Shown in pieces: positions 9,264 through 19,147 of a stretch of 64,000 nucleotides of DNA. Numbering within the stretch: the stretch's first letter is position 1; each line of letters opens with the position of its first letter. The translations under genes and the position numbers were made by a program. The stretch is from Micavibrio aeruginosavorus (GTDB lineage Bacteria; Pseudomonadota; Alphaproteobacteria; Micavibrionales; Micavibrionaceae): NCBI GenBank assembly GCA_016432265.1, contig CP066681.1, positions 1,452,342 to 1,516,341 of the forward strand, read 5' to 3'. The notes beneath the pieces are model-generated. The model ran no database searches. It saw nothing but the letters and a program-made list of their open reading frames with translations, and was not told the origin of the DNA.

Positions 9264-9815
9264 ATGACATTTAACATCAATGAACTGCGTCAGCGCATGG
9301 AAGGCGCCATCAACAACCTGAAAGAGGAGTTTGCCGGCTTGCGTACTGGCCGTGCGGCTTCTTCCATGCTGGAGCCTGTGACGGTCGAGGTCTATGGTTC
9401 GCGCATGCCGCTCAACCAACTGGCCACGATTACGGCCCCCGAGCCGCGTTTGCTCAACGTACAGGTATGGGACGCTTCGCAGGCCAAAACGGTTGAGAAA
9501 GCTATTCGTGACTCGGGTTTGGGCCTCAACCCGATTGGCGAGGGAGCTGTGATCCGTGTGCCGATTCCGGAACTGAACCAGGAGCGCCGCGCCGAATTGA
9601 GCAAGGTTGCGAGCAAATATGCCGAACAAGCGCGTGTTGCGGTGCGAAACATTCGCCGCGACGGAATGGACACGCTCAAGAAACTGAAGAGCGAGGGCAT
9701 GCCGGAAGATGAAAACAAGCGCCATGGCGACGAGATCCAGAAGCTGACCGATGGGATCATTCAGAAAATTGACACAATGCTGAAGGATAAAGAAAAAGAT
9801 ATTATGACGGTTTAA
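9264..9815 (+). CDS. frr: Ribosome recycling factor
   Basis: A 183-residue protein, close to the usual 185. Conserved elements are [49 protein letters not shown] and [13 protein letters not shown] works with EF-G to split post-termination ribosomes. The ATG is preceded by AGGGGAAAACC. It sits 18 bases after pyrH and 25 bases before uppS, so it is probably co-transcribed with both. Confidence 0.98.
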   Translation: MTFNINELRQRMEGAINNLKEEFAGLRTGRAASSMLEPVTVEVYGSRMPLNQLATITAPEPRLLNVQVWDASQAKTVEKAIRDSGLGLNPIGEGAVIRVPIPELNQERRAELSKVASKYAEQARVAVRNIRRDGMDTLKKLKSEGMPEDENKRHGDEIQKLTDGIIQKIDTMLKDKEKDIMTV

Positions 9816-9840
9816 GTCCTTTTCCGAAGGCGGGGCGGTT

Positions 9841-10563
9841 TTGAGTCAATCTGTACAGCATATCGCGATTATCATGGACGGAAACGGCCGGTGGGCGCAG
9901 GCGCGCGGTTTGCCCCGCACTATGGGCCACCGTCAGGGAGTGGATGCGGTCAAGCGCGTTGTCGAGGCTGCCGCCGATATGGGCATACGCTATCTGACCT
10001 TGTTCGGCTTCTCGTCCGAGAACTGGAGCCGGCCGGTTGAAGAAGTGTCTGAGTTGATGCGCCTGTTGCGCATGTATTTGCGTGCCGAGACAGCCGAACT
10101 GCACCGCCACAATATCTGCCTGAAGGTGATTGGCGACCGTAACGCGTTTGATCGCGAGATCATCGAGTTGATCGAGAACGCCGAGCGTCTGACTGCGGAC
10201 AATACGGCTATTACTGTGCAGATGGCGTTGAATTACGGCGGGCGCAACGAGATTTTGCGGGCGGCGGCCGGATATGCGGCGCTTTGCCTGGAAAAGGGCA
10301 TCCCGCCAGACTTTAATTCGGCAGAGGAATACCTTCCCGGGATGCTATGGACGGCGAATGTTCCTGACCCCGAAATCATTATCCGCAGCAGTGGCGAACA
10401 ACGTATCAGCAATTTTCTGTTGTGGCAGTGCGCTTATTCGGAATTCATATTTACCCCGACTTTGTGGCCGGATTTCTCCCGGGTCGATCTGGAGCAGGCC
10501 GTCTCCGAGTTCGCGCGGCGCGACCGCCGCTTTGGCGGGTTGAGGGCTGAGACGTCTTCATGA
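9841..10563 (+). CDS. uppS: Undecaprenyl diphosphate synthase
   Basis: A 240-residue cis-prenyltransferase making the C55 lipid carrier for peptidoglycan and LPS precursors. The catalytic motif IIMDGNGRWA is at residues 10-19, followed by GHRQGVDAVKRVV, LTLFGFSSENWSRP and IIRSSGEQRISNFLLWQ. The start is a TTG at 9841 after AGGCGGGG; no better ATG precedes the conserved N-terminus. Its stop overlaps the cdsA start as ATGA, so translation is coupled. Confidence 0.97.
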   Translation: MSQSVQHIAIIMDGNGRWAQARGLPRTMGHRQGVDAVKRVVEAAADMGIRYLTLFGFSSENWSRPVEEVSELMRLLRMYLRAETAELHRHNICLKVIGDRNAFDREIIELIENAERLTADNTAITVQMALNYGGRNEILRAAAGYAALCLEKGIPPDFNSAEEYLPGMLWTANVPDPEIIIRSSGEQRISNFLLWQCAYSEFIFTPTLWPDFSRVDLEQAVSEFARRDRRFGGLRAETSS

Positions 10564-11273
10564 ACACTCCGGCACCGGATAGTCGCTTTTCAGGTTTGGC
10601 GGTTCGGGCGATTTCCGGTCTGGTGCTGGCGCCGTTGATGGTGACGATCATTGTCGCCGGCGGATTCTGGTTTATCGGCCTGATGGTTTTATCATCCTTG
10701 GTGGCGCTTTACGAATGGTACGGTTTTTCCAAGACCGGGCCGCATGCGATGGCGGTGTTGCTGCTGGGCGTTGTTTACCTGTGCGTGAGTTATTCTTCTT
10801 ATGTCTGGCTGCGTTTTGGATTTGAAGCCGGGGCGTGGCTGGCGCTTACGGTTGTGCTGTGTGTGTGGGCCAGCGATACAGGGGCGTATTTTGCCGGAAA
10901 ATTTGTCGGCGGCCCTAAGATGTGCCCGGTATTAAGCCCCAAGAAAACATGGGCGGGTTTGGCCGGCTCTGTATTGTCTTGCGCCTTGATGCTGGAGATT
11001 TTGCTTCAGATATCGCCGCGCTTTGCTCCCCTGATCAATACTGAGACGGGGTTCCCGCCCGACCGGGCGTGGTGGGGTGTGCTATTGGTGGGGGCGGTGC
11101 TGGGTGTGATCGGCCAGTTTGGCGATTTGTTTATTTCATTTTTCAAGCGGCGCGCGCATCTCAAGGATACAGGCCATATCATCCCCGGTCATGGCGGGTT
11201 GCTTGACCGTATTGATGCCTTGTTGCTGGTCGCGCCGATATTTTTGCTGATCTATATGGTGTGCCTGCCATGA
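10560..11273 (+). CDS. cdsA: Phosphatidate cytidylyltransferase
   Basis: A 237-residue integral membrane protein with several hydrophobic segments and the CDP-diglyceride synthetase signature near the C-terminus: a loop through KRRAHLKDTGHIIPGHGG then LLDRIDALL. It converts phosphatidic acid and CTP to CDP-diacylglycerol for phospholipid synthesis. It is slightly shorter than E. coli CdsA (285), as in many alphaproteobacteria. It overlaps uppS upstream and dxr downstream by ATGA. Confidence 0.95.
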   Translation: MNTPAPDSRFSGLAVRAISGLVLAPLMVTIIVAGGFWFIGLMVLSSLVALYEWYGFSKTGPHAMAVLLLGVVYLCVSYSSYVWLRFGFEAGAWLALTVVLCVWASDTGAYFAGKFVGGPKMCPVLSPKKTWAGLAGSVLSCALMLEILLQISPRFAPLINTETGFPPDRAWWGVLLVGAVLGVIGQFGDLFISFFKRRAHLKDTGHIIPGHGGLLDRIDALLLVAPIFLLIYMVCLP

Positions 11274-12451
11274 AGACAGTGAGTGTTCTTGGTTCTACCG
11301 GGTCGGTGGGGCGCAGCACGGTAGACCTTATCCTGTCGAGCCCAGAAAATTTTGCTGTACAGGTTCTGACGGCGCAAAAGAACGCCGAGCTTCTGGCGGA
11401 GCAGGCGCGCAAAACGAAGGCTCGCAAAGCGGTTATTGGAGATGAGTCGCTGCGCCCATTCTTGTCGGAGTTATTAGCGGGAACGGGAATTGAAGTGGCT
11501 GCGGGGCGGCAGGCCGTCATTGATGCGGGCGCTGAACCGGCAGACTGGGTGATGGCCGCGATTGTCGGCATGGCCGGCCTGGAGCCGTTGCTGGCGGCAA
11601 TCAATCAGGGCTGCGCCGTCGCTATCGCCAACAAGGAGCCTTTGGTTGCAGCGGGGCCGTTGGTCATCGCGCTGGCCCATGAGAAGGGAACGACGCTGCT
11701 TCCAGTCGATAGCGAGCATAACGCCATCTTTCAGGTATTCGAACCCGATAACCGGTCGGCAGTCGAGCGTCTGGTTCTGACGGCTTCGGGCGGGCCTTTT
11801 CGCACATGGGCAAAAGAGCAGATCGCGCGGGCAACTCCGGCGCAGGCGGTAGCTCACCCCAACTGGTCGATGGGGGCGAAAATCTCGATCGATAGCGCCA
11901 GCATGATGAACAAGGCGCTGGAGGTTATAGAAGCGCATTACCTCTTCTCCATGCCGCCTGAGAAAATCGAGGTGCTGGTTCATCCGCAATCCGTGATCCA
12001 CTCCATGGTGGAGTATGCCGACGGGTCGTTTCTGGCGCAGCTGGGGGCGCCAGATATGAAGACACCTATCGCCTATGCTCTGGCCTGGCCGCGCCGCATG
12101 CAGACATCAGGGGCGCGGCTGGATATCGGGCGATTGCGGCAACTCGATTTTTCAGCGCCCGACCACGAAAAATTCCCGCTTTTGCCGTTGGCTTATGGCT
12201 GCCTGCGAGGCGGGCAGTCCGCTTGCGTGGCTTTCAACGCGGCGAATGAGGTGGCGGTTGCGGCTTTCTTGCAGGAAAAGATAGGTTTTACGGATATTTA
12301 CAGGGTTGTCAGCGAGGCATTGGAGCAGAATCAGCAGGGGGGCGCCTTGCAAAGCCTTGAAGATATATTGCTTTTGGATCACACTGTGCGCCGACTATGC
12401 GAATCCTATATTAATTCTTTTACATCCCTTAAACGCGCGGGGCATTCATAA
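11270..12451 (+). CDS. dxr: 1-deoxy-D-xylulose 5-phosphate reductoisomerase
   Basis: The second enzyme of the MEP isoprenoid pathway (DXP to MEP, NADPH-dependent). The N-terminus shows the dinucleotide fold VSVLGSTGSVGRSTVDL, then ANKEPLVAAG, the metal site PVDSEHNAIFQ, LTASGGPFR, HPNWSMGAKISIDSASMMNK and VHPQSVIHSMVEY. I choose ATG 11270, which overlaps the cdsA stop by four bases, over an in-frame GTG at 11261. Length is 393 residues, normal. rseP follows after 3 bases. Confidence 0.97.
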   Translation: MKTVSVLGSTGSVGRSTVDLILSSPENFAVQVLTAQKNAELLAEQARKTKARKAVIGDESLRPFLSELLAGTGIEVAAGRQAVIDAGAEPADWVMAAIVGMAGLEPLLAAINQGCAVAIANKEPLVAAGPLVIALAHEKGTTLLPVDSEHNAIFQVFEPDNRSAVERLVLTASGGPFRTWAKEQIARATPAQAVAHPNWSMGAKISIDSASMMNKALEVIEAHYLFSMPPEKIEVLVHPQSVIHSMVEYADGSFLAQLGAPDMKTPIAYALAWPRRMQTSGARLDIGRLRQLDFSAPDHEKFPLLPLAYGCLRGGQSACVAFNAANEVAVAAFLQEKIGFTDIYRVVSEALEQNQQGGALQSLEDILLLDHTVRRLCESYINSFTSLKRAGHS

Positions 12452-12454
12452 GAT

Positions 12455-13834
12455 ATGCAGGTTTTTGACACGCTTCACCAGTTTGCAAACAGTACGTGGG
12501 TTTACGGCGGTACGTTCGTACTGGTCTTAAGCGTCCTCGTTTTTGTTCATGAATTCGGACATTATTATGTGGCCAAACTGTGCGGTGTAAAGATTGAAAG
12601 TTTTTCCATCGGCTTTGGCAAGGAGCTGTTCGGGTTTACAGACCGTCATGGCACGCGCTGGAAATTCTCGCTTATCCCGCTTGGTGGTTACGTGAAGATG
12701 TTCGGGGATGTCGATCCTGCTAGCGCGGGGCATTCGTCGGAGGTGACAGAAGACGGCCACACACGCCCGCATACGCTCGAAGAGCGGAAAGTTGCGTTTT
12801 ATGCGCAACATGTGGCTAAGCGCTCTGCTATTGTTTTTGCCGGGCCGGGGATTAACTTCCTGTTCGCCATTCTGGTTCTGTGGGGCCTGTATATGTTTTA
12901 CGGCCAGCCTTCGACACCGGCGATGGTGGCCGCGGTCATAAAAGAGTCTGCGGCGCATAAAGCAGGGTTCCAGCCCCATGACGAAATCCTTTCCATTGAC
13001 GGGCGCCCTATCCGCCGTTTTGAAGAAGTGCGCCGCAATATTGCTTTGGGGCTTGATAGCGAAAAGGCCTTTGTTGTAAAGCGCGATGGCCAGATCATAA
13101 ATATTATGGTGCGTCCTGAGCGCGTTACTGAAGAAGATCGCTTCGGTTTTTCAAATTCGCGCGGATTTCTGGGTGTTGTCAGCCCGGGCAACGGGATTGA
13201 CGTGACGAAAATTACGGAAATTGATGGAGTCGGGTATGAAACTCCTGAAGCCGTAAGAGACAAGCTGGCTGTGTCCATGGACAGACCTCTGGTTCTGACG
13301 GTTGACCGGAGTGAGAAGATAGAGGAATTCCTGGTTACCCCGCTGGCCGCGAATAACGCAGGGCTCAGCAAGGAAGGGGATATTAACTACAACCACCTGG
13401 TTATATCCAAAAGCGACGAGGAGTTTTTCTTTCAACTGGCGCCCATGCAGGCTCTGATGGTTTCAATTGATGAAACCAAGAATATCGTTATCGATACATT
13501 GAACGCGATCGGGCAGATGTTTACAGGCGACAGAAGCGCGCGGGAACTGGGTGGGATTATCCGCATCGGGGCTATTGCCGGGGACATGGCCAGAGCCGGG
13601 CTGATTGCCTTGATAACTTTTACGGCTCTGCTTTCCATAAATCTTGGCCTGATCAACTTGTTTCCGATCCCCATGCTGGATGGGGGGCATTTGCTGTTTT
13701 ATAGCATTGAGGCGCTTAAAGGATCGCCGATTTCTGAACAAATTCAGGAATATGCCTTCCGGTTGGGGCTGGCTTTCCTAGCCGGAATCATGGTATTTGC
13801 TAACCTTAATGACCTACTTCAGTTGTTTCTCTAA
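12455..13834 (+). CDS. rseP: RseP-type intramembrane site-2 metalloprotease
   Basis: A 459-residue membrane protease. The zinc motif HEFGH is at residues 32-36 in the first transmembrane segment, and the second motif FPIPMLDGGHL lies in a C-terminal transmembrane segment near nt 13663-13695. Between them are PDZ-type regions (for example AGFQPHDEILSIDGRPIRRFEEV). RseP cleaves anti-sigma factors and remnant signal peptides. The length is close to E. coli RseP (450). It lies directly upstream of bamA, the usual order. Confidence 0.95.
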   Translation: MQVFDTLHQFANSTWVYGGTFVLVLSVLVFVHEFGHYYVAKLCGVKIESFSIGFGKELFGFTDRHGTRWKFSLIPLGGYVKMFGDVDPASAGHSSEVTEDGHTRPHTLEERKVAFYAQHVAKRSAIVFAGPGINFLFAILVLWGLYMFYGQPSTPAMVAAVIKESAAHKAGFQPHDEILSIDGRPIRRFEEVRRNIALGLDSEKAFVVKRDGQIINIMVRPERVTEEDRFGFSNSRGFLGVVSPGNGIDVTKITEIDGVGYETPEAVRDKLAVSMDRPLVLTVDRSEKIEEFLVTPLAANNAGLSKEGDINYNHLVISKSDEEFFFQLAPMQALMVSIDETKNIVIDTLNAIGQMFTGDRSARELGGIIRIGAIAGDMARAGLIALITFTALLSINLGLINLFPIPMLDGGHLLFYSIEALKGSPISEQIQEYAFRLGLAFLAGIMVFANLNDLLQLFL

Positions 13835-13912
13835 ACGCCTGAATAGTCTATTATCTGTTTGCATACACCCTTCTTCTGGGCTAATTTTCTCTGCCTTAAC
13901 CATAATCGGAAT

Positions 13913-16219
13913 ATGAAAAAGATCATGCGCTTTTTACCGGCTCTTATGACAGGGCTTCTTCTGGTCCCGGCGATAACCGTTGTGACAGCCCCGGTTTATG
14001 CCCAGCAAGGGTACCAGCAAGCCACCGGCCAGCGGATCAATGAGATACGCGTGCTGGGTACGGAACGTATCGAGCCGGAAACGGTTTTAACTTATATGGA
14101 TGTGCGTGTCGGCGACAACATGACCGAGGAAACCCTTGATCGTGCGCTGAAAAGCCTGTTTGGCACGGGGCTTTTCGCCGATGTGGTATTGCGCCAGAAG
14201 GGTAACGTCCTGGAAGTGACTCTGGCAGAAAATCCTGTCATCAATCAGGTCGCCTTTGAAGGTAACGACAAGATTGAGGACGAGGAGTTGCTGGCTGAGG
14301 TGCAATTGCGCCCGCGGCAGGTTCTGACCCGTAACAAGGTGCAATCCGACGTTAACCGCCTGTACCAGGTTTATCAGCGCAATGGCCGTTTCTCGGTCAA
14401 TATTGAGCCTAAAATCATCAAGCTCGACCAAAACCGAGTCGATCTGGTTTTTGAAGTCACTGAAGGCGAAGTTACGGTTATCAAAGGCATTCGGTTTGTA
14501 GGCAATCAGGCTTACGATGACGACAAGCTCAGAAGCGAAATCAGCACCAAGGAAGACCGTTGGTATCGTTTTCTGGCTACCGACGACCGTTATGATCCTG
14601 ATCGCATCAAATACGATGAAGAGATGTTGCGCCGTTTTTACCTGTCGCAAGGTTATGCGGATTTTCGTGTGGTGTCTTCGGCAGCCGAACTCTCCAAGGA
14701 TCGTGACGAGTTTTACGTGACTTTTATGATTGAGGAGGGCCAGCGTTACCGCGTCGGCGATGTGAAGATATCTTCAATGCTGCACAATTTTGACGCCAAC
14801 GTTCTGGTGCCTGAAGTCGCTTTCAAGGAAGGTGAATGGTATGATGCAGGCCTTGTCGAAGATACTGTCGATAATATTACCAAGGCCTTGGAGTCTCATC
14901 AGTTCCTGTTTGTGAACGTGCGTCCGGATACGGTGAGGAACCGAGAAAATACGACAGTCAGCATTACTTTCAATATCACGGAAACGACCCCGGTTTATGT
15001 TGAGCGTATCGATGTCGGCGGCAATGTCCGCACCCTCGATAAGGTCATACGCCGAGAATTCTCTTTGGTCGAAGGCGATCCGTTCAATAAGACAAAGTTG
15101 GCCAAGTCCGAGCAGGCCATCAAGGATCTCGGTTTCTTTGAAGCAGTTGAGGTAAGCCAGTCCCAGGGTTCTGCGCCCGATAAAACTGTGGTCAACGTCA
15201 ACGTGCAGGAAAAATCCACAGGGGAACTTTCTGTGGGGGCCGGATTTTCGACCGCTGACGGCCCGCTGGCCGACTTTCGCATCCGTGAGCGCAACTTCCT
15301 TGGCAAGGGCCAGGATGTGACGTTGGCGGCTACAGTCGCCGGAGAGCGCACTGAGTTCGATTTTTCATTCACGGAACCATACTTTCTGGATCGTGACCTG
15401 TCTGCCGGTATCGATCTCTTTCATATCACACGCGATTTGCAAGACGAAAGCTCGTACGATCAGCGTCGCACGGGCGGCGCCTTACGTGTCGGTTACCCGT
15501 TGTCCGAGCATTGGCGTCAGTCCTTGCGCTATGGCTATGAGATGAATGACATCAATAATGTTGACACTGACGCTTCGCGCTTTATCCGTGATCAGGAGGG
15601 TGAGCGCGTGACGTCGGCTATTTCGCAGCGCCTGACTTATGATACGCGAGACAGCATTCTGTTCCCGACCAATGGCATGAACGCATGGCTTGATACTGAA
15701 TGGGCCGGGCTGGGCGGCGACGCCAGTTATCTCTCGGCGCAGATCGGAGCCTCTTATTTTTATCCGTTGGCTGATCGATGGATTCTTAATGTGCTGGGCG
15801 AAACCGGTGTGATCGGCGGCCTTTCAGAAGACGTTGAAATCAACGAGCGTTTCTTCCTTGGCGGTTCCAGCCTTCGCGGTTTCGAGCGTGCCGGTGTCGG
15901 CCCGCGCGATCCGGCGACAGACGACTCTCTGGGTGGAAATTATTTCTATCGCGGCTCGGTCGAGATGTCTTTCCCGGTCGGGCTGCCTGAGGAAATGGGC
16001 GTGCTGGGCCATGGTTTTACCGATTTCGGCTCGTTATGGCATCTTGACGAAACGGATCCCACCATTCTTGATGAAAGTAGCTTGCGCGCTACGGCCGGGC
16101 TGGGTGTATCGTGGCGTTCGCCCATGGGCCCAGTCCGAGCCGATGTCGCCGTCCCGTATGTAAAAGAAGATTTTGACCGCGAGGAGGTCTTCCGTTTCAG
16201 TTTCGGTACACGTTTCTAA
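13913..16219 (+). CDS. bamA: Outer membrane protein assembly factor BamA
   Basis: A 768-residue outer-membrane protein that folds and inserts beta-barrel proteins. It begins MKKIMRFLPALMTGLLLVP with a signal peptide ending near VYAQQ, followed by five POTRA-like repeats (residues ~35-420) and a C-terminal 16-strand barrel with the loop motif GGSSLRGFERAGVGPRD; the last residue is Phe (FGTRF), as in barrel substrates. A TTG 54 bases upstream (13859) is in frame but would precede the signal peptide by 18 residues, so ATG 13913 is preferred. skp follows after about 30 bases. Confidence 0.96.
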   Translation: MKKIMRFLPALMTGLLLVPAITVVTAPVYAQQGYQQATGQRINEIRVLGTERIEPETVLTYMDVRVGDNMTEETLDRALKSLFGTGLFADVVLRQKGNVLEVTLAENPVINQVAFEGNDKIEDEELLAEVQLRPRQVLTRNKVQSDVNRLYQVYQRNGRFSVNIEPKIIKLDQNRVDLVFEVTEGEVTVIKGIRFVGNQAYDDDKLRSEISTKEDRWYRFLATDDRYDPDRIKYDEEMLRRFYLSQGYADFRVVSSAAELSKDRDEFYVTFMIEEGQRYRVGDVKISSMLHNFDANVLVPEVAFKEGEWYDAGLVEDTVDNITKALESHQFLFVNVRPDTVRNRENTTVSITFNITETTPVYVERIDVGGNVRTLDKVIRREFSLVEGDPFNKTKLAKSEQAIKDLGFFEAVEVSQSQGSAPDKTVVNVNVQEKSTGELSVGAGFSTADGPLADFRIRERNFLGKGQDVTLAATVAGERTEFDFSFTEPYFLDRDLSAGIDLFHITRDLQDESSYDQRRTGGALRVGYPLSEHWRQSLRYGYEMNDINNVDTDASRFIRDQEGERVTSAISQRLTYDTRDSILFPTNGMNAWLDTEWAGLGGDASYLSAQIGASYFYPLADRWILNVLGETGVIGGLSEDVEINERFFLGGSSLRGFERAGVGPRDPATDDSLGGNYFYRGSVEMSFPVGLPEEMGVLGHGFTDFGSLWHLDETDPTILDESSLRATAGLGVSWRSPMGPVRADVAVPYVKEDFDREEVFRFSFGTRF

Positions 16220-16248
16220 TATTTTTCTTACGATTGAGGATTGAAAGA

Positions 16249-16794
16249 ATGAAGCATCTGTTTGTCTCTGCCGTTGTGTTTCTGGCTTTGATGGCCACCC
16301 CTGTCGCGGTCCGCGCCGAAGCTCCGGATATCGGGGTGGTTGACGTTAACTACATCATGTCCGAGTCCGAGGCTGCTAAAAGCCTGCAAAAGCAGATCAA
16401 GGAAAAAAGCGAAGCTTTTCAGACTGAATTTTCCAAATTTGAGCGAGAGCTCAAGGACATGGAGGCTGCTTTGGGAAAAGCCAAGGCTGATAAAGTAAGC
16501 GAGGAAGAGTTTAAAAAGAAGCGCACAGAGTTCGAGAAAAAACTCTCCGATACGCAAGCCCTCTACCAAAAGCGTCGTCAAGGTCTGGAAAAGGCCAAGG
16601 TTGAAGCCTTCCGCGCCCTGAGCGAGGCAATTGTCAAGGAAACCGAAAAAATTGCGGCCGAAAAAGGAATCGAACTGGTTCTGACCAAGGCGAATGTGGT
16701 TATCGGATCCAAGGAAATGGATCTGACTCAGCCTGTTTTCGAGGCTGTAAATGCCAATCTTAAGGACGTGAAGCTGAAAGTCAGCACCAATTAA
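16249..16794 (+). CDS. skp: Skp/OmpH-family periplasmic chaperone
   Basis: A 181-residue protein with an N-terminal signal peptide (MKHLFVSAVVFLALMATPVA, cleavage near VRA-EA), then IGVVDVNYIMSESEAAKSL and a long Lys/Glu-rich coiled-coil arm (residues ~45-130), the jellyfish-like Skp tentacle, and a C-terminal beta segment. Skp carries unfolded outer-membrane proteins to BamA. I use ATG 16249, after GAGGATTGAAAG, rather than a TTG at 16234. Position between bamA and lpxD is the standard one. Confidence 0.93.
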   Translation: MKHLFVSAVVFLALMATPVAVRAEAPDIGVVDVNYIMSESEAAKSLQKQIKEKSEAFQTEFSKFERELKDMEAALGKAKADKVSEEEFKKKRTEFEKKLSDTQALYQKRRQGLEKAKVEAFRALSEAIVKETEKIAAEKGIELVLTKANVVIGSKEMDLTQPVFEAVNANLKDVKLKVSTN

Positions 16795-16799
16795 CCGAT

Positions 16800-17816
16800 A
16801 TGCCTGACAGCCGTTTTTTTAAGCGCGCAGCGGCAAAATCGGTCGCAGACTTAGCGCAAATCGCCGGAGCCGCGTTAGGCTCCGGTTCTGATTCTGGGCG
16901 GATGATTGAGGATGTTGCGCCGCTGGATAAGGCCGGGCCGGAGCATGTCTCTTTTCTTGACAACCCCAAATACCGTGACGCCTTCGCGGCGACGAAGGCA
17001 GGGGCGTGCATCGTTTCCGAAGAAATGGCTTCTTTGGCTCCCGAAGGCATGGCTACGATTGTTACAAAATCTCCTTATAAGACCTATGCGCTTGTGGCGC
17101 AGGCGTTCTATCCCGATACGTTTCCTGAGGCCTATATTGCGGCCGGGGCGCATATTCATCCTCTGGCCTCGATTGCATCGGGTTGCGTAATTTCTGAGGG
17201 GGTTGTAATCGGCGCAGGCGTTGAGGTCGGTGAGGGAAGCTGGATAGAGCCGAATGCCGTGATCGGCGCGAACGTCAAAATAGGCCGGGACTGTCGTATC
17301 GGGGCGAATACGGTCATCTCGCATACTCTGATGGGAGATCATGTACGGGTTTATCCTGGCGCTTGCATCGGGCAGGATGGTTTTGGCTTTGCAATCGACC
17401 CGCGCGGCCATGTGAAAGTGCCGCAGCTCGGCCGGGTGATCATTGAGGATAGCGTCGAGATTGGCGCAGGGTGTACGATCGATCGCGGCTCCGGCCCTGA
17501 TACGGTGATTGGGCAGGGCACATGGATGGATAACCTGGTTCAGATCGGACACAATGTGAAAATCGGGCGAGGATGCGTAATCGTTAGCCAGTGCGGCATT
17601 TCCGGCAGCACCGTTCTTGAAGACTTTGTTGTTTTAGGCGGACAGACGGGCATTGCCGGGCATTTGCGTATTGGCAAGGGCGCAAGGATCGCCGCCAAGA
17701 GCGGAGTTTTGCGCGATGTGGCGCCAGGCGAGGAGCAGATGGGTTATCCCTCAATGCCGATCAAACAGTTTTTCAGGCATATCGCCTATCTGAACCGTGC
17801 GACCAAAAAAGGCTAA
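16800..17816 (+). CDS. lpxD: UDP-3-O-acylglucosamine N-acyltransferase
   Basis: A 338-residue left-handed beta-helix acyltransferase, third step of lipid A synthesis. An N-terminal uridine-binding domain (DVAPLDKAGPEHVSFLDNPK) is followed by many hexapeptide repeats such as IGANVKIGRDCRIGANTVI and by GQDGFGFAIDPRGHVKVPQ, with QIGHNVKIGRGCVI carrying the catalytic His region. The ATG is 5 bases after the skp stop. fabZ follows, keeping the lpxD-fabZ-lpxA order. Confidence 0.96.
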   Translation: MPDSRFFKRAAAKSVADLAQIAGAALGSGSDSGRMIEDVAPLDKAGPEHVSFLDNPKYRDAFAATKAGACIVSEEMASLAPEGMATIVTKSPYKTYALVAQAFYPDTFPEAYIAAGAHIHPLASIASGCVISEGVVIGAGVEVGEGSWIEPNAVIGANVKIGRDCRIGANTVISHTLMGDHVRVYPGACIGQDGFGFAIDPRGHVKVPQLGRVIIEDSVEIGAGCTIDRGSGPDTVIGQGTWMDNLVQIGHNVKIGRGCVIVSQCGISGSTVLEDFVVLGGQTGIAGHLRIGKGARIAAKSGVLRDVAPGEEQMGYPSMPIKQFFRHIAYLNRATKKG

Positions 17817-17827
17817 AGGAGCGAAAG

Positions 17828-18277
17828 ATGAGCAAAGTGCCCTTTATCGACGTGAACCGGATCATGGAGATGATTCCGCATCGCTACCCGATTTTGCTGG
17901 TTGACCGCTTGCTCGAATTCACTCCGGGCGAGAAGGCCGTGGGGCTGAAAAACGTTACGATCAACGAACCCCATTTTCAGGGCCATTTTCCCAAATTCCC
18001 CGTGATGCCTGGCGTGTTGATCGTTGAGGCCATGGCCCAGACGTCGGCTATTCTGGTCGTGCATACGCTGGGCAAGGAGGCTGAAGGCAAGCTGGTTTAT
18101 TTCATGAGCATCGAGGGCGCCAAATTCCGCAAACCGGTAACTCCTGGCGACCAGCTTCATATCCATGTCACGAAAATCCAGAATCGTAAAACGGTCTGGA
18201 AATTCAAGGGGGAGGCGATGGTCGGCGATACATTGTGCGCCGAGGCCGAGTTCAGCGCCATGATCCTTGACGCCTAG
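17828..18277 (+). CDS. fabZ: 3-hydroxyacyl-ACP dehydratase FabZ
   Basis: A 149-residue hot-dog fold dehydratase of fatty acid elongation. Signatures: IMEMIPHRYPILLVDRLLE, NVTINEPHFQGHFPKFPVMPG (catalytic His in PHFQGHFP and the helix Glu in VLIVEAMAQ). FabZ competes with LpxA for hydroxyacyl-ACP, so its place inside the lipid A cluster is functional. The ATG follows AAGGAGCGAAAG. Confidence 0.97.
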   Translation: MSKVPFIDVNRIMEMIPHRYPILLVDRLLEFTPGEKAVGLKNVTINEPHFQGHFPKFPVMPGVLIVEAMAQTSAILVVHTLGKEAEGKLVYFMSIEGAKFRKPVTPGDQLHIHVTKIQNRKTVWKFKGEAMVGDTLCAEAEFSAMILDA

Positions 18278-18346
18278 GGCGTTTTTGTAACAACGCGCAA
18301 TAAACCGTGATTTTTACAAGATGTTTGCTAAGGCTATAACTTCATT

Positions 18347-19147
18347 ATGACAGATGCGATTCATCCAACAGCGATTATCTCCCCCGGGGCCAGGCTAGGG
18401 GGCAACGTTCGTATAGGCCCTTATTGCGTGATCGGCGAGCATGTGGAGCTGGGCGATAATGTCCGGTTGATTTCCCATGTCTGCATCGATGGTCATACCC
18501 ACGTGGGCGAGGGAACAACAGTTTATCCCTTCTCTTCGCTTGGACACCCACCGCAGGATTTAAAATACCATGGTGAGCCTTCGCGGCTGATTATCGGGAA
18601 GAACAATACCATCCGCGAGCATGTCACCATGAATCCGGGAACGGAAGGCGGCGGCATGGAAACGGTTGTCGGTGATAGCGGCCTGTTTATGATGTCTTGC
18701 CATATCGCTCACGATTGCCGCGTGGGAAATAATGTGATCATGGCCAATAACGCCACGTTGGCGGGGCATGTAAATGTGGGCGATTACGTTTTGATAGGCG
18801 GTCTATCGGCCGTGCATCAGTTCGTGCGGATCGGTTCGCACGCGGTGATCGGCGGCATGTCTGGTGTCGAGAATGATGTTATTCCATTCGGACGCGTAAA
18901 GGGCGAGCGCGCCTTTCTTGCCGGACTTAATCTGGTCGGGCTTGAGCGCCGCGGTTTCGACAAGGAGCAAATTCGTCTGCTGCAAAGGGCTTTCAATCAG
19001 ATGTTCGGCGATGAAGGAACTTTGGAGCAACGCATAGAGAGCGTGGAAAGCGATTTTTCTGCCAATGAGATCATCATGGACATCGTTCGTTTTGCCCGCG
19101 AGAAGACACGGTTCCCGTTATGTCAGCCACCGAAAAAAGCAGCCTGA
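18347..19147 (+). CDS. lpxA: UDP-N-acetylglucosamine acyltransferase
   Basis: A 266-residue beta-helix acyltransferase, first step of lipid A synthesis. It starts IHPTAIISPGARLGGNVRIG with hexapeptide repeats, contains HPPQDLKYHGEPSRLIIG and the active-site segment MSCHIAHDCRVGNNVIMANN, and ends in the helical domain (KEQIRLLQRAFNQMF). A 69-base gap separates it from fabZ and no strong ribosome binding site is visible before the ATG. The 3' end overlaps lpxI by 28 bases. Confidence 0.96.
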   Translation: MTDAIHPTAIISPGARLGGNVRIGPYCVIGEHVELGDNVRLISHVCIDGHTHVGEGTTVYPFSSLGHPPQDLKYHGEPSRLIIGKNNTIREHVTMNPGTEGGGMETVVGDSGLFMMSCHIAHDCRVGNNVIMANNATLAGHVNVGDYVLIGGLSAVHQFVRIGSHAVIGGMSGVENDVIPFGRVKGERAFLAGLNLVGLERRGFDKEQIRLLQRAFNQMFGDEGTLEQRIESVESDFSANEIIMDIVRFAREKTRFPLCQPPKKAA